Assembly: GCF_004016515.1 (NCBI RefSeq)
Contig: NZ_SACT01000002.1
Coordinates: 124,001-188,000 of the forward strand
From: Rubrivivax albus
Lineage (GTDB): Bacteria > Pseudomonadota > Gammaproteobacteria > Burkholderiales > Burkholderiaceae_C
Direction: 5' to 3'
DNA: 64,000 nucleotides
The translations under genes and the position numbers were made by a program. Positions 1 to 11,408 of this stretch are shown here, one piece after another. How positions within the stretch are numbered: position 1 is the first letter of the stretch; each line of letters begins with the position of its first letter. A model generated the notes under the pieces. That model was not told where the DNA came from. It was given only the letters and a program-made list of their open reading frames with translations, and did no database searches.

Positions 1-2628
1 TCGGCCGCGCCCGCCCCTGACAAGGCCACCGTCGCCAGCGCGCCGGCCAGTGCCGCCAGCGCACCCAAGCCCCCGTCGCGGCCCGACCCGAGCGCGCCCA
101 AGCCCTTCGACGAAGTGATCAAGGACGCCGAGCGCAGCGCCGGCTTCATCCCGGTCTGGCGCAAGGACGAGAAGACCTGGCTGGAGATCGCGCCCGAGCG
201 CCTGGGCAAGCCGATGATCCTGAGCCTGAGCATCGCCAACGCCGTCGGTGAGCGTGGCCTCTACGCCAACCAGATGGTCAGCGACAACAAGGTCGAGCTG
301 CGCATCGTCGGGCGCGTGCTGCAGCTGCGCGCGCTGAACACCGCCTTCCGCGCCAACGGTGACCCGGCGATGGCGCGCACCGTGGCCGAATCGTTCTCCG
401 ACAGCCTGCTGGCTGCGGCCCCGGTGCTCAGCGCGCCGCACAAGGACAGCAAGGCGGTGCTGGTCGACGCCTCGACCCTTTTCATCGGCGACCTGCCGGG
501 CATCAGCACCGCGCTGGAAGCCGCCTTCCGCATGCCCTACGGGCTGGACGGCAAGAATTCGAGCATCGAGCGGGCCCGCTCCACCGCGCAGAGCCTGGCC
601 GTGACCACGCAACTGCACTTCGCCACGCCGCGCATCCCGGCGCCGCCGGCCACGCCGCTGCCGCCCACGGCGCCGCGACCCATGCCGCCGACGACCACGC
701 CGGACCCACGCAGCTTCTTCATCGGCGTGGCGATCAACCTGACCGGCCTGCCCGAGCAGCCGATGGCCGTGCGCAAGGCGGACGCCCGCGTGGGCTACTT
801 CACCGAGTCGTACACCGAGCTCGGCAACGACCTGACCCCCAACCCGCGCCAGCACATGGTGCGCCGCTGGCGGCTGGAGAAGAAGGACCCCGCGGCGGCG
901 CTGTCGGAGCCGGTCAAGCCCATCACCTTCTGGCTGGACCGCAACATCCCGCAGCGCTACCGTGCCTCGGTGACAGCCGGCATCCTGGAATGGAACAAGG
1001 CCTTCGAGCGCATCGGCTTCAAGAATGCGGTCGTGGCGAAGCAGCAGCCCGACGACGCCGACTTCGACACCCTCGACGCCGAACACGCCACCATCCGCTG
1101 GTTCACCGGCGCCGACGTGGGCTTCGCCCGCGGCCCCAGCATCGTCGACCCGCGCACTGGCGAGATCCTGGACGCCGACATCGCGATGAGCGACGTCTTC
1201 GGCCGCGGCGCGCGCCGTTTCATCACCGAGGACGTGGGCTTCTCCAGCTTCGCGCAGCGCCCGGTGCTGCAGGCCCTGTGGGGCAGCACGCGGCCCGAAG
1301 ACGCCGCCTACTGCACCTATGCAGTGGACGCCGCCGTGGAGCGCAGCTTCGCCTTCGACCTGCTGGAGGCACGCGGCGAACTCGAGCCCGACAGCCCGGC
1401 AGCCGAGGCCTTCGTGCAGGCGCAGATCAAGGACACCATCATGCACGAGGTGGGCCACACGCTGGGGCTGAAGCACAACTTCCGCTCGTCGACCGTGATC
1501 ACGCGCGATCAGCTGAAGGACAAGGCCTTCACCGAAACGAACGCGATCACCGGCTCGGTGATGGACTACAACGCGTACAACATCCCGCTGGCAGGTGAGC
1601 CCAAGGCCAACCTGAACGTGGTCACGCTGGGCCCGTACGACTACTGGGCCATCGAGTACGCCTACGCGCCGCTCGACGCCAAGGACGAGGCCGCCGGGCT
1701 GGCGAAAATCCTGGCGCGCCATACCGACCCACTGCTCGCCTTTGCCGACGACGCCGACGCCGGCGGCTTCGGCGGCGTGGTGGGCCTGGACCCACGCGAC
1801 AACCGCTTCGACCTCGGCGACGACCCGCTGGCCTGGACGCAGAAGCGCCTGGCGCTGTCGCGCGAGCTCTGGCAGCGGCTGCAGGAACGCGGCCCCCGCG
1901 CCGGTGACGACCCGCAGCGCCTGCGCCGCAGCCTGCTGGCCGGCTTCCGCCAGTTGGGCCGTGCACCGGAGATCGCCGCCAAGTACGTGGGCGGCATGTA
2001 CACCGAGCGCGACCTGCCAGGCCCGGGCGCGCGCCCGGCCTACCGCCCGGTGGAGCCGGCGCGCCAGCGCGAAGCCCTGCAGTTCCTGACGACGGGCCTG
2101 TTCAGCGTGGACAGCTTTCAGTTCAAGCCAGAGTTCCTGACCAGCGTGGGCGTGGACTACGTGGAGTGGCGGCGCGCCGCGCCGGTGTCCGTGCCCCAGG
2201 CCGTGCTGGCGGTGCAGAAGCAGGCGCTGGACCGGCTGCTGTCGGCGGGCACGGCGCAGCGCGTGCTGGAACTACCCTACTACCTGCCGGCGGAACAGCG
2301 CAAAGGCGCGTTCTCGCTGCAGGAGGTCTACACCACGCTGCAATCGGCGGTGTGGAGCGAACTGAAGTCCGGCCGCGAGATCGACCCGCTGCGCCGCAAC
2401 CTGCAGCGCGAGCACCTCAGGCGCCTGCAGGCCATGCTCACCCGCGGCGCGCCCGGCCTGCCGGCCGATGCGCTGAGCCTGGTGCGCCTGAACGCCACAG
2501 AACTGCAGGCGCAGCTGCGCAAGGCGGCATCGCGGGGCGGGCTGTCGGTGGAAACGCGGGCCCACCTGCAGGACAGCCTGGGCACGCTGACCGAGGCCTT
2601 GCGCGCGACGATGCAGCGGGCGGTCTGA
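1..2628 (+). CDS. Zinc-dependent metalloprotease (DUF5117/DUF4953 type), 5' end outside the window
   Basis: The reading frame is open from base 1, so the gene starts before the window; the GTG at 115 is only the first in-window start-like codon. The first ~38 visible codons are Ala/Pro/Ser-rich and look like a linker after a missing signal peptide. The zinc motif HEVGHTLGLKHNF, coded from about 1444, fits the HExxHxxGLxHNF pattern of this large secreted metalloprotease family, and a second Pro-rich linker lies near 640-715. About 876 residues are visible, close to full length for the family. Peptidase activity and export are inferred from the family. It converges with mpl, with only 66 bp between their ends. 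Confidence 0.85.
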   Translation, partial: SAAPAPDKATVASAPASAASAPKPPSRPDPSAPKPFDEVIKDAERSAGFIPVWRKDEKTWLEIAPERLGKPMILSLSIANAVGERGLYANQMVSDNKVELRIVGRVLQLRALNTAFRANGDPAMARTVAESFSDSLLAAAPVLSAPHKDSKAVLVDASTLFIGDLPGISTALEAAFRMPYGLDGKNSSIERARSTAQSLAVTTQLHFATPRIPAPPATPLPPTAPRPMPPTTTPDPRSFFIGVAINLTGLPEQPMAVRKADARVGYFTESYTELGNDLTPNPRQHMVRRWRLEKKDPAAALSEPVKPITFWLDRNIPQRYRASVTAGILEWNKAFERIGFKNAVVAKQQPDDADFDTLDAEHATIRWFTGADVGFARGPSIVDPRTGEILDADIAMSDVFGRGARRFITEDVGFSSFAQRPVLQALWGSTRPEDAAYCTYAVDAAVERSFAFDLLEARGELEPDSPAAEAFVQAQIKDTIMHEVGHTLGLKHNFRSSTVITRDQLKDKAFTETNAITGSVMDYNAYNIPLAGEPKANLNVVTLGPYDYWAIEYAYAPLDAKDEAAGLAKILARHTDPLLAFADDADAGGFGGVVGLDPRDNRFDLGDDPLAWTQKRLALSRELWQRLQERGPRAGDDPQRLRRSLLAGFRQLGRAPEIAAKYVGGMYTERDLPGPGARPAYRPVEPARQREALQFLTTGLFSVDSFQFKPEFLTSVGVDYVEWRRAAPVSVPQAVLAVQKQALDRLLSAGTAQRVLELPYYLPAEQRKGAFSLQEVYTTLQSAVWSELKSGREIDPLRRNLQREHLRRLQAMLTRGAPGLPADALSLVRLNATELQAQLRKAASRGGLSVETRAHLQDSLGTLTEALRATMQRAV

Positions 2629-2694
2629 CCGGGCAGCGGCCGGGCAGGCCACCGGGCTGTCCGGCCCACCCGGCCACAGGATCGACCCGGCGTT

Positions 2695-4074
2695 TCAGCC
2701 GGCCAGCCGCGTCAGCAGTTTGCCGTGCACGCCGCCGAAGCCGCCGTTGCTCATGCACAGCACGTGGTCGCCCGGCCGCGCGCTGCGCACGACGGCCGCG
2801 ACCAGGCTGTCGATGTCGTCGAGCACACGCGCCTGCTCGCCCAGGGGCGCCAGCGCGGCGGCCGCGTCCCAGCCCAGGTGGGCCGCGTGACAGAACGACA
2901 GGTCGGCCTCTTCCAGCGCCCACGGCAGCAGCGCCGCCATGTCGCCGCGCTTCATGGTGTTGGACCGCGGCTCGAACACCGCCAGGATGCGTGCGTCGCC
3001 CACCTTGCGCCGCAGCCCGTCGAGCGTGGTGCGGATGGCCGTGGGGTGGTGGGCAAAGTCGTCGTAGACGCTGACACCGCCGGCGGTGCCGCGCAGCTCC
3101 AGTCGGCGCTTCACGTTCTCGAAGGTCGCCAGCGCGGCGGCGGCCGCCTCGGGGGCCACGCCCACGTGCTCTGCCGCGGCGATGGCCGCCAGCGCGTTGA
3201 GCTGGTTGTGCTCACCCAGCAGCGGCCAGTCCACGTGGGCCAGCTTCAGGCCGCCGCGCAGCACGTCGAAGTCGTGCGGCTCGCCGCGCGCGCGCAGCAC
3301 GCCGGGCTCTTCCTTGCGCGCGCCGAAGTGCTGCACCTCGCTCCAGCAGCCGCGGGCCAGCACCCGCGCCAGTGAGTCCTCGCGGGCATTGACCACGAGA
3401 CGGCCACTGGCCGGCACGGTGCGCACCAGGTGGTGGAACTGGGTCTCGATGGCCGCCAGGTCCGGGAAGATGTCGGCGTGGTCGAACTCCAGGTTGTTGA
3501 GGATCGCCGTGCGCGGCCGGTAGTGCACGAACTTGCTGCGCTTGTCGAAGAAGGCGGTGTCGTACTCGTCGGCCTCGATCACGAACGGCCTGCCCCCGCG
3601 GCCCGGCAGGGCCGCTTCGACGTTACCCAGCCGGGCCGAGACGCCGAAGTTCACCGGCACGCCGCCCACCAGGAAGCCCGGCTCGAGCCCGGCCCTGTCC
3701 AGGATCCAGGCCAGCATCGCGGTGGTGGTGGTCTTGCCGTGCGTGCCCGCCACGGCCAGCACATGGCGGCCCGGCAGCACGTGCTCGGCCAGCCACTGCG
3801 GCCCACTCGTGTACGGCAGCCCGGCGTCGAGGATGGCCTCCATCAGCGCATTGCCGCGCGAGACCACGTTGCCGACGACGAAGACGTCGGGCTTCAGCGC
3901 CAGCTGGTCGGCCGACCAGCCCTCGATCAGGTCGATGCCGAGCGCGCGCAGCTGGTCGCTCATCGGCGGGTAGACGCCCGCATCGCAACCAGTGACGCGG
4001 TGACCGGCCTCGCGTGCCAGCGCGGCCAGCGACCCCATGAAGGTGCCGCAGATGCCCAGGATGTGGATGTGCAT
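2695..4074 (-). CDS. mpl: UDP-N-acetylmuramate:L-alanyl-gamma-D-glutamyl-meso-diaminopimelate ligase
   Basis: Murein-peptide recycling ligase: it rejoins the tripeptide L-Ala-gamma-D-Glu-mDap to UDP-MurNAc in the cytoplasm using ATP. The N-terminus MHIHILGICGTFMGSLA is the Mur ligase Rossmann glycine loop, and GTHGKTTT is the ATP-binding P-loop of the central domain. A C-terminal Mur ligase domain follows (YDDFAHHPTAI, FEPRSNTMKRG). At 459 residues it matches the family. An in-frame start further upstream at 4137 is rejected because homology begins at the ATG at 4074. It lies 41 bp after the lytic transglycosylase gene on the same strand, so two cell-wall recycling functions follow proS. Confidence 0.95.
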   Translation of the reverse strand: MHIHILGICGTFMGSLAALAREAGHRVTGCDAGVYPPMSDQLRALGIDLIEGWSADQLALKPDVFVVGNVVSRGNALMEAILDAGLPYTSGPQWLAEHVLPGRHVLAVAGTHGKTTTTAMLAWILDRAGLEPGFLVGGVPVNFGVSARLGNVEAALPGRGGRPFVIEADEYDTAFFDKRSKFVHYRPRTAILNNLEFDHADIFPDLAAIETQFHHLVRTVPASGRLVVNAREDSLARVLARGCWSEVQHFGARKEEPGVLRARGEPHDFDVLRGGLKLAHVDWPLLGEHNQLNALAAIAAAEHVGVAPEAAAAALATFENVKRRLELRGTAGGVSVYDDFAHHPTAIRTTLDGLRRKVGDARILAVFEPRSNTMKRGDMAALLPWALEEADLSFCHAAHLGWDAAAALAPLGEQARVLDDIDSLVAAVVRSARPGDHVLCMSNGGFGGVHGKLLTRLAG

Positions 4075-4115
4075 GATCGGATTGTCGCTGCCGGCGTGCA
4101 GGCGCCGGGCGGTCG

Positions 4116-4727
4116 TCAGGCGCCTGGATCGGCCCACTGCCAGCGCGTGCGCGCAGCGAACACCTTGTCCGGGTAGTCGCGCTTGCCGCGGCTGCCGTTG
4201 TAGCGGCCCAGCGCCATGAACAGGTCGCCGCGCTCGATGTCCAGGTAGTGGCGCAGGATCACACAGCCGAAGCGCAGGTTGGTCTGGGCGTGGAAGAGCG
4301 CGCGGTCGTTGCCGTCACCGATCAGGCGGGCCCAGAACGGCATCACCTGCATGTAGCCGCGCGCACCGGCGCTGCTGATGGCGTACTTGCGGAAGCCGCT
4401 CTCGACCTGGATCAGCCCCAGCACCAGCGCCGTTTCCAGGCCGGCGCGGCGGCTCTCGTACCAGAGCGTCTGCAGGAACTCCACCCGCGTGTGGTGCTCG
4501 GCCATGCGGCGCTTGAGCCGCTCGCTCATCGCGCCCAGCCAACGCAGGTGCACCAGGCGGTCCTCGATGCGCTCGAAGCTCGGCTTGGGCGGTGCCGTCT
4601 GTGCGATGGCCGCGGCCAACGCGCCACGCACGCTGTCGGCCAGCGGCTCCTCGATCTGCCGCCCGGCCTGCACGGCCGGCCAGGCCAGGCCCAGCGGCAG
4701 CGCGAGCAGCGCGCGCCGGGGCGTCAT
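4116..4727 (-). CDS. Lytic transglycosylase (SLT family)
   Basis: Periplasmic muramidase-like enzyme that cleaves peptidoglycan to give 1,6-anhydro-muropeptides. A signal peptide ([21 protein letters not shown]) is followed by a Slt-type goose-lysozyme fold: [20 protein letters not shown] carries the catalytic Glu (in VESGF), and [13 protein letters not shown] and [18 protein letters not shown] are the later motifs. At 203 residues it is a minimal enzyme with little beyond the catalytic domain. Its ATG overlaps the proS stop codon (ATGA at 4724-4727), indicating translational coupling. Its products could feed recycling through the downstream mpl. Confidence 0.88.
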   Translation of the reverse strand: MTPRRALLALPLGLAWPAVQAGRQIEEPLADSVRGALAAAIAQTAPPKPSFERIEDRLVHLRWLGAMSERLKRRMAEHHTRVEFLQTLWYESRRAGLETALVLGLIQVESGFRKYAISSAGARGYMQVMPFWARLIGDGNDRALFHAQTNLRFGCVILRHYLDIERGDLFMALGRYNGSRGKRDYPDKVFAARTRWQWADPGA

Positions 4728-6469
4728 CCGCGCAGGCGGGCCTTCAGCGTGTCGGCCGCCGCGGCCACGGGCAGCGCGGTGGCCTCGGCCTCGCGCCGGC
4801 CCTGCACCTCCACCGTGCCGGCCTTCAGGCCGCGGTCGGAAATCACCACGCGCCAGGGCACCCCGATCAGTTCCCAGTCGGCGAACATCGCGCCCGGGCG
4901 TTCGCCGCGGTCGTCCAGGATCACGTCGATGCCCGCGGCGGCCAGCGCGTCGTGCAACTGGTCGGCCGCCGCACGCACGTCGTCGCTGCGGTCGTAGCCG
5001 ATGGGGCAGATCACGGCCTCGAAGGGTGCGATCGCGGCCGGCCAGACGATGCCACGCTCATCGTGGTTCTGCTCGATGGCCGCACCCAGGATGCGCGTGA
5101 CGCCGATGCCGTAGCAGCCCATCTCCATCGGCTGAGGCTTGCCGTTCTCGTCCAGGTACACCGCGCTCATCGCCGCGCTGTACTTGGTGCCCAGGTAGAA
5201 CACATGACCGACCTCGATGCCGCGCTGGATGGCGAGCGTGCCCTTGCCGTCGGGAGAAGGGTCGCCGGGCAGCACGTTGCGGATGTCGGCCACCAGGTCG
5301 GGCTCCGGCAGGTCGCGGCCCCAGTTGGCACCGGTGTAGTGGAAGTCCACGGCATTGGCGCCACAGATGAAGTCGCTCATCGCCGCCACCGTGCGGTCGG
5401 CGATCACCTTCACCGGCTTGCGCGTGCCGATCGGCCCCAGGTAGCCCGGCTTGCAGCCGAAGTGCTCCTCGATCTCGCCCACCGTGGCGAAGCGCCAGCC
5501 GGCCTTCAGCCCCGGCAGCTTGCCGGTCTTGACCTCGTTGAGGCTGTGGTCGCCGCGCACCAGCAGCAGCCACACGGTGGTGCCGGTGATGTCGCCGGCC
5601 TCGTTGCGCTCGTCGGTGGCGAGCACCAGCGACTTCACCGTGGTCTGCAGCGGCACGCCCAGCAGATCGGCCACGTCCTCGCATGTGCTCTTGCCCGGCG
5701 TCGGCGTCTTCGCCAGCGCGGCGCCCGCCGCGGCTCGGGGCGCTGCCGGGGCCACCGCCTCGGCCAGTTCGATGTTGGCCGCGTAGTCGCTGTCGGGGCA
5801 GTAGACGATGGCGTCCTCGCCGGTGTCGGCGATGACCTGGAACTCGTGCGACAGGTCGCCGCCGATGGCGCCGGTGTCGGCCGCCACCGCGCGGTACTGC
5901 AGGCCGAAGCGGTCGAAGATCGCGCGGTAGGCGCCGAACATCGCGTCGTAGCTCTTCGCCGCGCCGTCCTTGTCGCGATCGAAGGAATACGCGTCCTTCA
6001 TCGTGAATTCGCGCCCGCGCATCACGCCGAAGCGTGGGCGGCGCTCGTCGCGGAACTTGGTCTGGATGTGATAGAAGTTCCGCGGCAACTGCTTGTAGCT
6101 GCGCAGTTCCTGGCGCGCGATGTCGGTGATGACCTCTTCGCTGGTGGGCTGGATGATGAAGTCGCGGTCGTGGCGGTCCTTCACGCGCAGCAGCTCTGGG
6201 CCCATCTTGTCGAAGCGGCCGGTCTCCTGCCACAGCTCCGCCGGCTGCACCACCGGCATCAGCAGCTCGACAGCCCCGGCACGGTTCATCTCCTCGCGGA
6301 TGATGGCCTCGACCTTGCGGATCACGCGCAGGCCCATCGGCATGTAGTTGTAGATGCCGGCCGACAGGCGCTTGATCAGGCCCGCGCGCATCATCAGCTT
6401 GTGGCTGACCACCTCGGCATCGGCGGGCGCTTCCTTCAGGGTGCTGACGAAGAATCGGGAGGCTTTCAT
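4724..6469 (-). CDS. proS: Prolyl-tRNA synthetase
   Basis: Class II aminoacyl-tRNA synthetase that charges tRNA-Pro. The start at 6469 ([15 protein letters not shown]) gives 581 residues, as in the bacterial-type enzyme; a longer reading from 6583 adds an Arg-rich stretch with no family support. Visible are the dimerisation motif 1 region ([18 protein letters not shown]), motif 2 ([21 protein letters not shown]), an inserted YbaK-like editing domain in the middle, motif 3 ([12 protein letters not shown]) and a C-terminal anticodon-binding domain. It heads the minus-strand run proS, lytic transglycosylase, mpl and is divergent from rppH. Confidence 0.97.
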   Translation of the reverse strand: MKASRFFVSTLKEAPADAEVVSHKLMMRAGLIKRLSAGIYNYMPMGLRVIRKVEAIIREEMNRAGAVELLMPVVQPAELWQETGRFDKMGPELLRVKDRHDRDFIIQPTSEEVITDIARQELRSYKQLPRNFYHIQTKFRDERRPRFGVMRGREFTMKDAYSFDRDKDGAAKSYDAMFGAYRAIFDRFGLQYRAVAADTGAIGGDLSHEFQVIADTGEDAIVYCPDSDYAANIELAEAVAPAAPRAAAGAALAKTPTPGKSTCEDVADLLGVPLQTTVKSLVLATDERNEAGDITGTTVWLLLVRGDHSLNEVKTGKLPGLKAGWRFATVGEIEEHFGCKPGYLGPIGTRKPVKVIADRTVAAMSDFICGANAVDFHYTGANWGRDLPEPDLVADIRNVLPGDPSPDGKGTLAIQRGIEVGHVFYLGTKYSAAMSAVYLDENGKPQPMEMGCYGIGVTRILGAAIEQNHDERGIVWPAAIAPFEAVICPIGYDRSDDVRAAADQLHDALAAAGIDVILDDRGERPGAMFADWELIGVPWRVVISDRGLKAGTVEVQGRREAEATALPVAAAADTLKARLRG

Positions 6470-6544
6470 CGGGCGATGGCGATCAGGTGAAAAGGCCGCG
6501 CGTGAAAGCGCATGGCAGGGGCGGCGAGTGCGGGTAAGCGTGGG

Positions 6545-6575
6545 TTGCCGCGCGGCACCAGGGCGGTGCCATAAT
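6545..6575 (+). promoter_or_regulatory. Putative rppH promoter
   Basis: An extended -10 element TGcCATAAT ends at 6575. A possible -35 TTGCCG lies at 6545-6550 with a long 19-bp spacer. The predicted start would leave a leader of about 20 nt before the rppH ATG at 6604. This is a pattern match only. Confidence 0.4.
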
Positions 6576-6603
6576 GATTTCAATCAAGAATTGGGGTCAG
6601 ATT

Positions 6604-7185
6604 ATGCTCGACAGGGAAGGCTTCAGGCCCAACGTCGGCATCATCCTGCTCAACGCGCGCAACCAGGTGTTCTGGGGCAAGCGCCTGCGGACCCACTCGT
6701 GGCAGTTCCCGCAGGGCGGGATCAAGCACGGCGAGACGCCGGAGCAGGCGATGTTCCGGGAACTGCATGAAGAGGTGGGCCTGCGGCCCGAGCACGTGCA
6801 GATCCTGGCGCGCACACGCGACTGGCTGCGATACGAGGTGCCGGACCACTTCATCCGCAAGGACGCGCGCGGCCACTACCGGGGCCAGAAGCAGATCTGG
6901 TTCCTGCTCAGGCTGGTCGGGCGTGACAGTGACATGAACCTGCGCGCCACCAACCACCCGGAGTTCGACGCCTGGCGCTGGAACGACTACTGGGTGCCGC
7001 TGGACGTGGTCATCGAGTTCAAGCGCGGCGTGTATGAAATGGCGCTGACGGAACTGGCGCGCTTCCTGCCGCGAACCACCCATCACAACCGCTACCTGCG
7101 GGCTGGCATGCGCGACCGCCGGCACGATCCCCGCGGCGAACCGCCGCACGGCGACGGGCCTGCGGCCGAACAGACCGGCAGCTGA
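6604..7185 (+). CDS. rppH: RNA pyrophosphohydrolase (Nudix)
   Basis: Removes pyrophosphate from the 5' end of mRNAs and so starts RNase E-dependent decay. The Nudix box [22 protein letters not shown] is complete, and the N-terminus [20 protein letters not shown] and the [21 protein letters not shown] region are typical of RppH. The ATG at 6604 is preferred over one at 6574 because homologues begin MLDREG and the earlier ATG overlaps the predicted promoter. The product has 193 residues, with a low-complexity charged tail after about residue 165. It is divergent from proS and converges on proB. Confidence 0.95.
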   Translation: MLDREGFRPNVGIILLNARNQVFWGKRLRTHSWQFPQGGIKHGETPEQAMFRELHEEVGLRPEHVQILARTRDWLRYEVPDHFIRKDARGHYRGQKQIWFLLRLVGRDSDMNLRATNHPEFDAWRWNDYWVPLDVVIEFKRGVYEMALTELARFLPRTTHHNRYLRAGMRDRRHDPRGEPPHGDGPAAEQTGS

Positions 7186-7203
7186 CCTGTCACCGGCCGC
7201 CTG

Positions 7204-9446
<2,243 letters not shown>

Positions 9447-9704
9447 TCAGACCGGCGTGACGAACACCGTCTGGTTGTTGTCCGGGCCCTTGACCTTGAA
9501 CGACACCGTACCGTCGACGAGCGCGAACAGCGTGTGGTCGCGGCCCATGCCCACACCGGTGCCGGCGTGGAACTTGGTGCCGCGCTGGCGCACGATGATC
9601 GAGCCGGCCGAGATGGCCTGGCCGCCGAAGACCTTCACGCCGAGCATCTTCGGCTTTGAATCACGGCCGTTGCGGGTTGAGCCGCCGCCCTTTTTCTGTG
9701 CCAT
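9447..9704 (-). CDS. rpmA: 50S ribosomal protein L27
   Basis: L27, whose N-terminus reaches towards the peptidyl-transferase centre. It starts [16 protein letters not shown] and carries [13 protein letters not shown] and [14 protein letters not shown]. At 85 residues it is full length. It lies 14 bp after rplU, the standard pair. Confidence 0.98.
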   Translation of the reverse strand: MAQKKGGGSTRNGRDSKPKMLGVKVFGGQAISAGSIIVRQRGTKFHAGTGVGMGRDHTLFALVDGTVSFKVKGPDNNQTVFVTPV

Positions 9705-9718
9705 GGATCAGTGCTCCT

Positions 9719-10030
9719 TCAGGCGTTGACCGCGCCGATCTGCAGCTCGGTGTAGTTCTGGCGGTGACCGCCGTGCTTCTGGTAGTGCTTGCGGCGACGC
9801 ATCTTGAAGATGCGCACCTTGTCGTGCCGGCCGTGGGCGACCACGGTGGCGCTGACGGTGGCGCCGTCCACCAGGGGCGAACCGACCTTGAGCTCCGCGC
9901 CGTTGCCGACAGCGAGCACCTGGTCGATCACGATCTCCTGGCCAACGTCCGCAGCAATCTGTTCTACCTTGATCTTTTCGCCGGCTGCAACCTTGTATTG
10001 CTTGCCACCGGTTTTTATGACCGCGTACAT
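9719..10030 (-). CDS. rplU: 50S ribosomal protein L21
   Basis: L21 binds 23S rRNA together with L20. The start [14 protein letters not shown] at 10030 gives the usual 103 residues, and the C-terminus has [19 protein letters not shown], typical of L21. A much longer in-frame reading from 10273 is rejected because its extra part is not ribosomal-protein-like and overlaps the divergent promoter region. It is the first gene of rplU-rpmA-obgE-proB. Confidence 0.98.
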   Translation of the reverse strand: MYAVIKTGGKQYKVAAGEKIKVEQIAADVGQEIVIDQVLAVGNGAELKVGSPLVDGATVSATVVAHGRHDKVRIFKMRRRKHYQKHGGHRQNYTELQIGAVNA

Positions 10031-10190
10031 GGATGGGATCCTCGTTGAAGGAAGGTGGAATACCTGCCCGTCCGGGCAAGCCTCCCAGTGGAAGGCGAAC
10101 CCAAATAGACAAGCCCTCCAGCATACCACATCCAGGCCGACCCGCGCGAGAGGTGCAGGCGATCGGGCCGGCACGTCTGCGCACCATTCA

Positions 10191-10196
10191 TATAAT
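10191..10196 (+). promoter_or_regulatory. Putative -10 element upstream of ispB
   Basis: A perfect TATAAT lies 25 bp upstream of the chosen ispB GTG, in the 190-bp rplU/ispB divergent region. No good -35 is seen at 16-18 bp, so an activator or an atypical -35 would be needed. The rest of this intergenic stretch shows no gene. Confidence 0.45.
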
Positions 10197-10220
10197 CGGT
10201 CTCCGATCTGGATCATCTTC

Positions 10221-11201
10221 GTGCTCGACGCTACCGCCCTCCCCCTCGCCGCGGACCCGATGGAAGCCGACATGTCGCGCGTGGATGCGGTGATTCGCGA
10301 TCGGCTGGCGTCGCGCGTGGCGTTGATCGACCAGATCTCGCACTACATCATCGGCGCCGGCGGCAAGCGCATCAGGCCGCGGCTGGTGCTGCTGTTCTCG
10401 CAGGCCCTGGGATTCGAAGGCCCGGCCCGGCATGAACTGGCCGCCATCGTCGAGTTCATCCACACCGCCACGCTGCTGCACGATGACGTCGTCGATGAGT
10501 CGTCGTTGCGGCGCGGCAACGCCACGGCCAATGCCGTGTTCGGCAACGCCGCCAGCGTGCTGGTGGGCGATTTCCTCTACTCACGCGCCTTCCAGATGAT
10601 GGTGTCGGTGGACCGCATGCGCGTGCTGCAGGTGCTCGCCGATGCGACCAACGTGATCGCCGAAGGCGAGGTCCTGCAATTGATGAACATGCACGACCCC
10701 GACCTGGCCGTGGACGAGTACCTGCGCGTCATCCGCTTCAAGACGGCCAAGCTGTTCGAGGCGAGTGCGCGGCTCGGGGCGGTGCTGGCCGACGCCCCAG
10801 CGGAGGTCGAGGAGCGCTGCGCCGACTATGGTCGTTCCCTGGGCACCGCCTTCCAGTTGGTGGACGACCTGCTCGACTACGAGGGCGATGCCCGGTCGCT
10901 GGGCAAGAACATCGGCGACGACCTGCGCGAAGGCAAGCCCACGTTGCCGCTGTTGCTGGCCATGGAACGCGGCACCCCAGAGGAGCGCCAAGTCATTCGC
11001 GGCGCCATCGAGCACGGCGAGGTGGCACGCCTGGCCGACATCGTGGCCATCGTGCGGCGCACGGGTGCGCTGGACGCCACGCGCGACGCGGCCGAGGCCG
11101 AGGCCGCCAGCGCCCGCGCGTGCCTGGCCGACCTGCCACCGTCAACGGCTCGCGCGGCTCTGCTAGAATTATGTGTTCGGGCGGTGAACCGGTCTTCGTG
11201 A
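10221..11201 (+). CDS. ispB: Octaprenyl (polyprenyl) diphosphate synthase
   Basis: Trans-prenyltransferase making the ubiquinone side-chain precursor by adding IPP to farnesyl diphosphate. First aspartate-rich motif DDVVD in [20 protein letters not shown], second DDLLDY in [24 protein letters not shown]-type [10 protein letters not shown] and [13 protein letters not shown] fit IspB. The start is uncertain: GTG 10221 is used, with ATGs at 10260 and 10272 as alternatives. Family similarity begins about at the 10272 Met. The chain length (C40) is assumed from the family. The promoter of the downstream tRNA appears to lie in its last codons. Confidence 0.93.
   Translation: MLDATALPLAADPMEADMSRVDAVIRDRLASRVALIDQISHYIIGAGGKRIRPRLVLLFSQALGFEGPARHELAAIVEFIHTATLLHDDVVDESSLRRGNATANAVFGNAASVLVGDFLYSRAFQMMVSVDRMRVLQVLADATNVIAEGEVLQLMNMHDPDLAVDEYLRVIRFKTAKLFEASARLGAVLADAPAEVEERCADYGRSLGTAFQLVDDLLDYEGDARSLGKNIGDDLREGKPTLPLLLAMERGTPEERQVIRGAIEHGEVARLADIVAIVRRTGALDATRDAAEAEAASARACLADLPPSTARAALLELCVRAVNRSS
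11161..11169 (+). promoter_or_regulatory. Putative extended -10 for tRNA-Pro
   Basis: TGCTAGAAT inside the 3' end of ispB matches an extended -10 (TGnTAtaAT-like). A start about 45 nt before the tRNA is implied. No convincing -35 is seen. Confidence 0.4.
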
Positions 11202-11220
11202 CCGCGATCACCGTGCCCAG

Positions 11221-11297
11221 CGGGGTGTAGCTTAGCCTGGTAGAGCGCTACGTTCGGGACGTAGAGGCCGGAGGTTCGAATCCTCTCACCCCGACCA
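11221..11297 (+). tRNA. tRNA-Pro (anticodon CGG)
   Basis: A complete cloverleaf. The acceptor CGGGGTG pairs with CACCCCG, followed by discriminator A and an encoded CCA at 11295-11297. The anticodon stem CTACG/CGTAG encloses the loop TTCGGGA, giving anticodon CGG, which reads CCG proline codons. The T arm contains GGTTCGAATCC. It lies between ispB and pilB with its own likely promoter and terminator. Confidence 0.97.
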
Positions 11298-11312
11298 GGA
11301 TTCACGTTGTCG

Positions 11313-11349
11313 TCGACCGCCCCACGGTATGGACCCGGGCGGTCGATTT
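11313..11349 (+). terminator. Likely terminator after tRNA-Pro
   Basis: A 10-bp perfect inverted repeat TCGACCGCCC/GGGCGGTCGA with a 14-nt loop, followed by TTT. It sits 16 bp after the tRNA and before pilB. Confidence 0.55.
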
Positions 11350-11408
11350 ACATCTGCCGGGCTCATCGGCGATGATCGTCGGCAGTCACATGTGCTGAAC
11401 GGAAGCCG

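Noticed and set aside
2629..2694. Bidirectional terminator between the metalloprotease and mpl genes
   Set aside because: GC-rich short repeats are present but no stable stem with a T-run on either strand.
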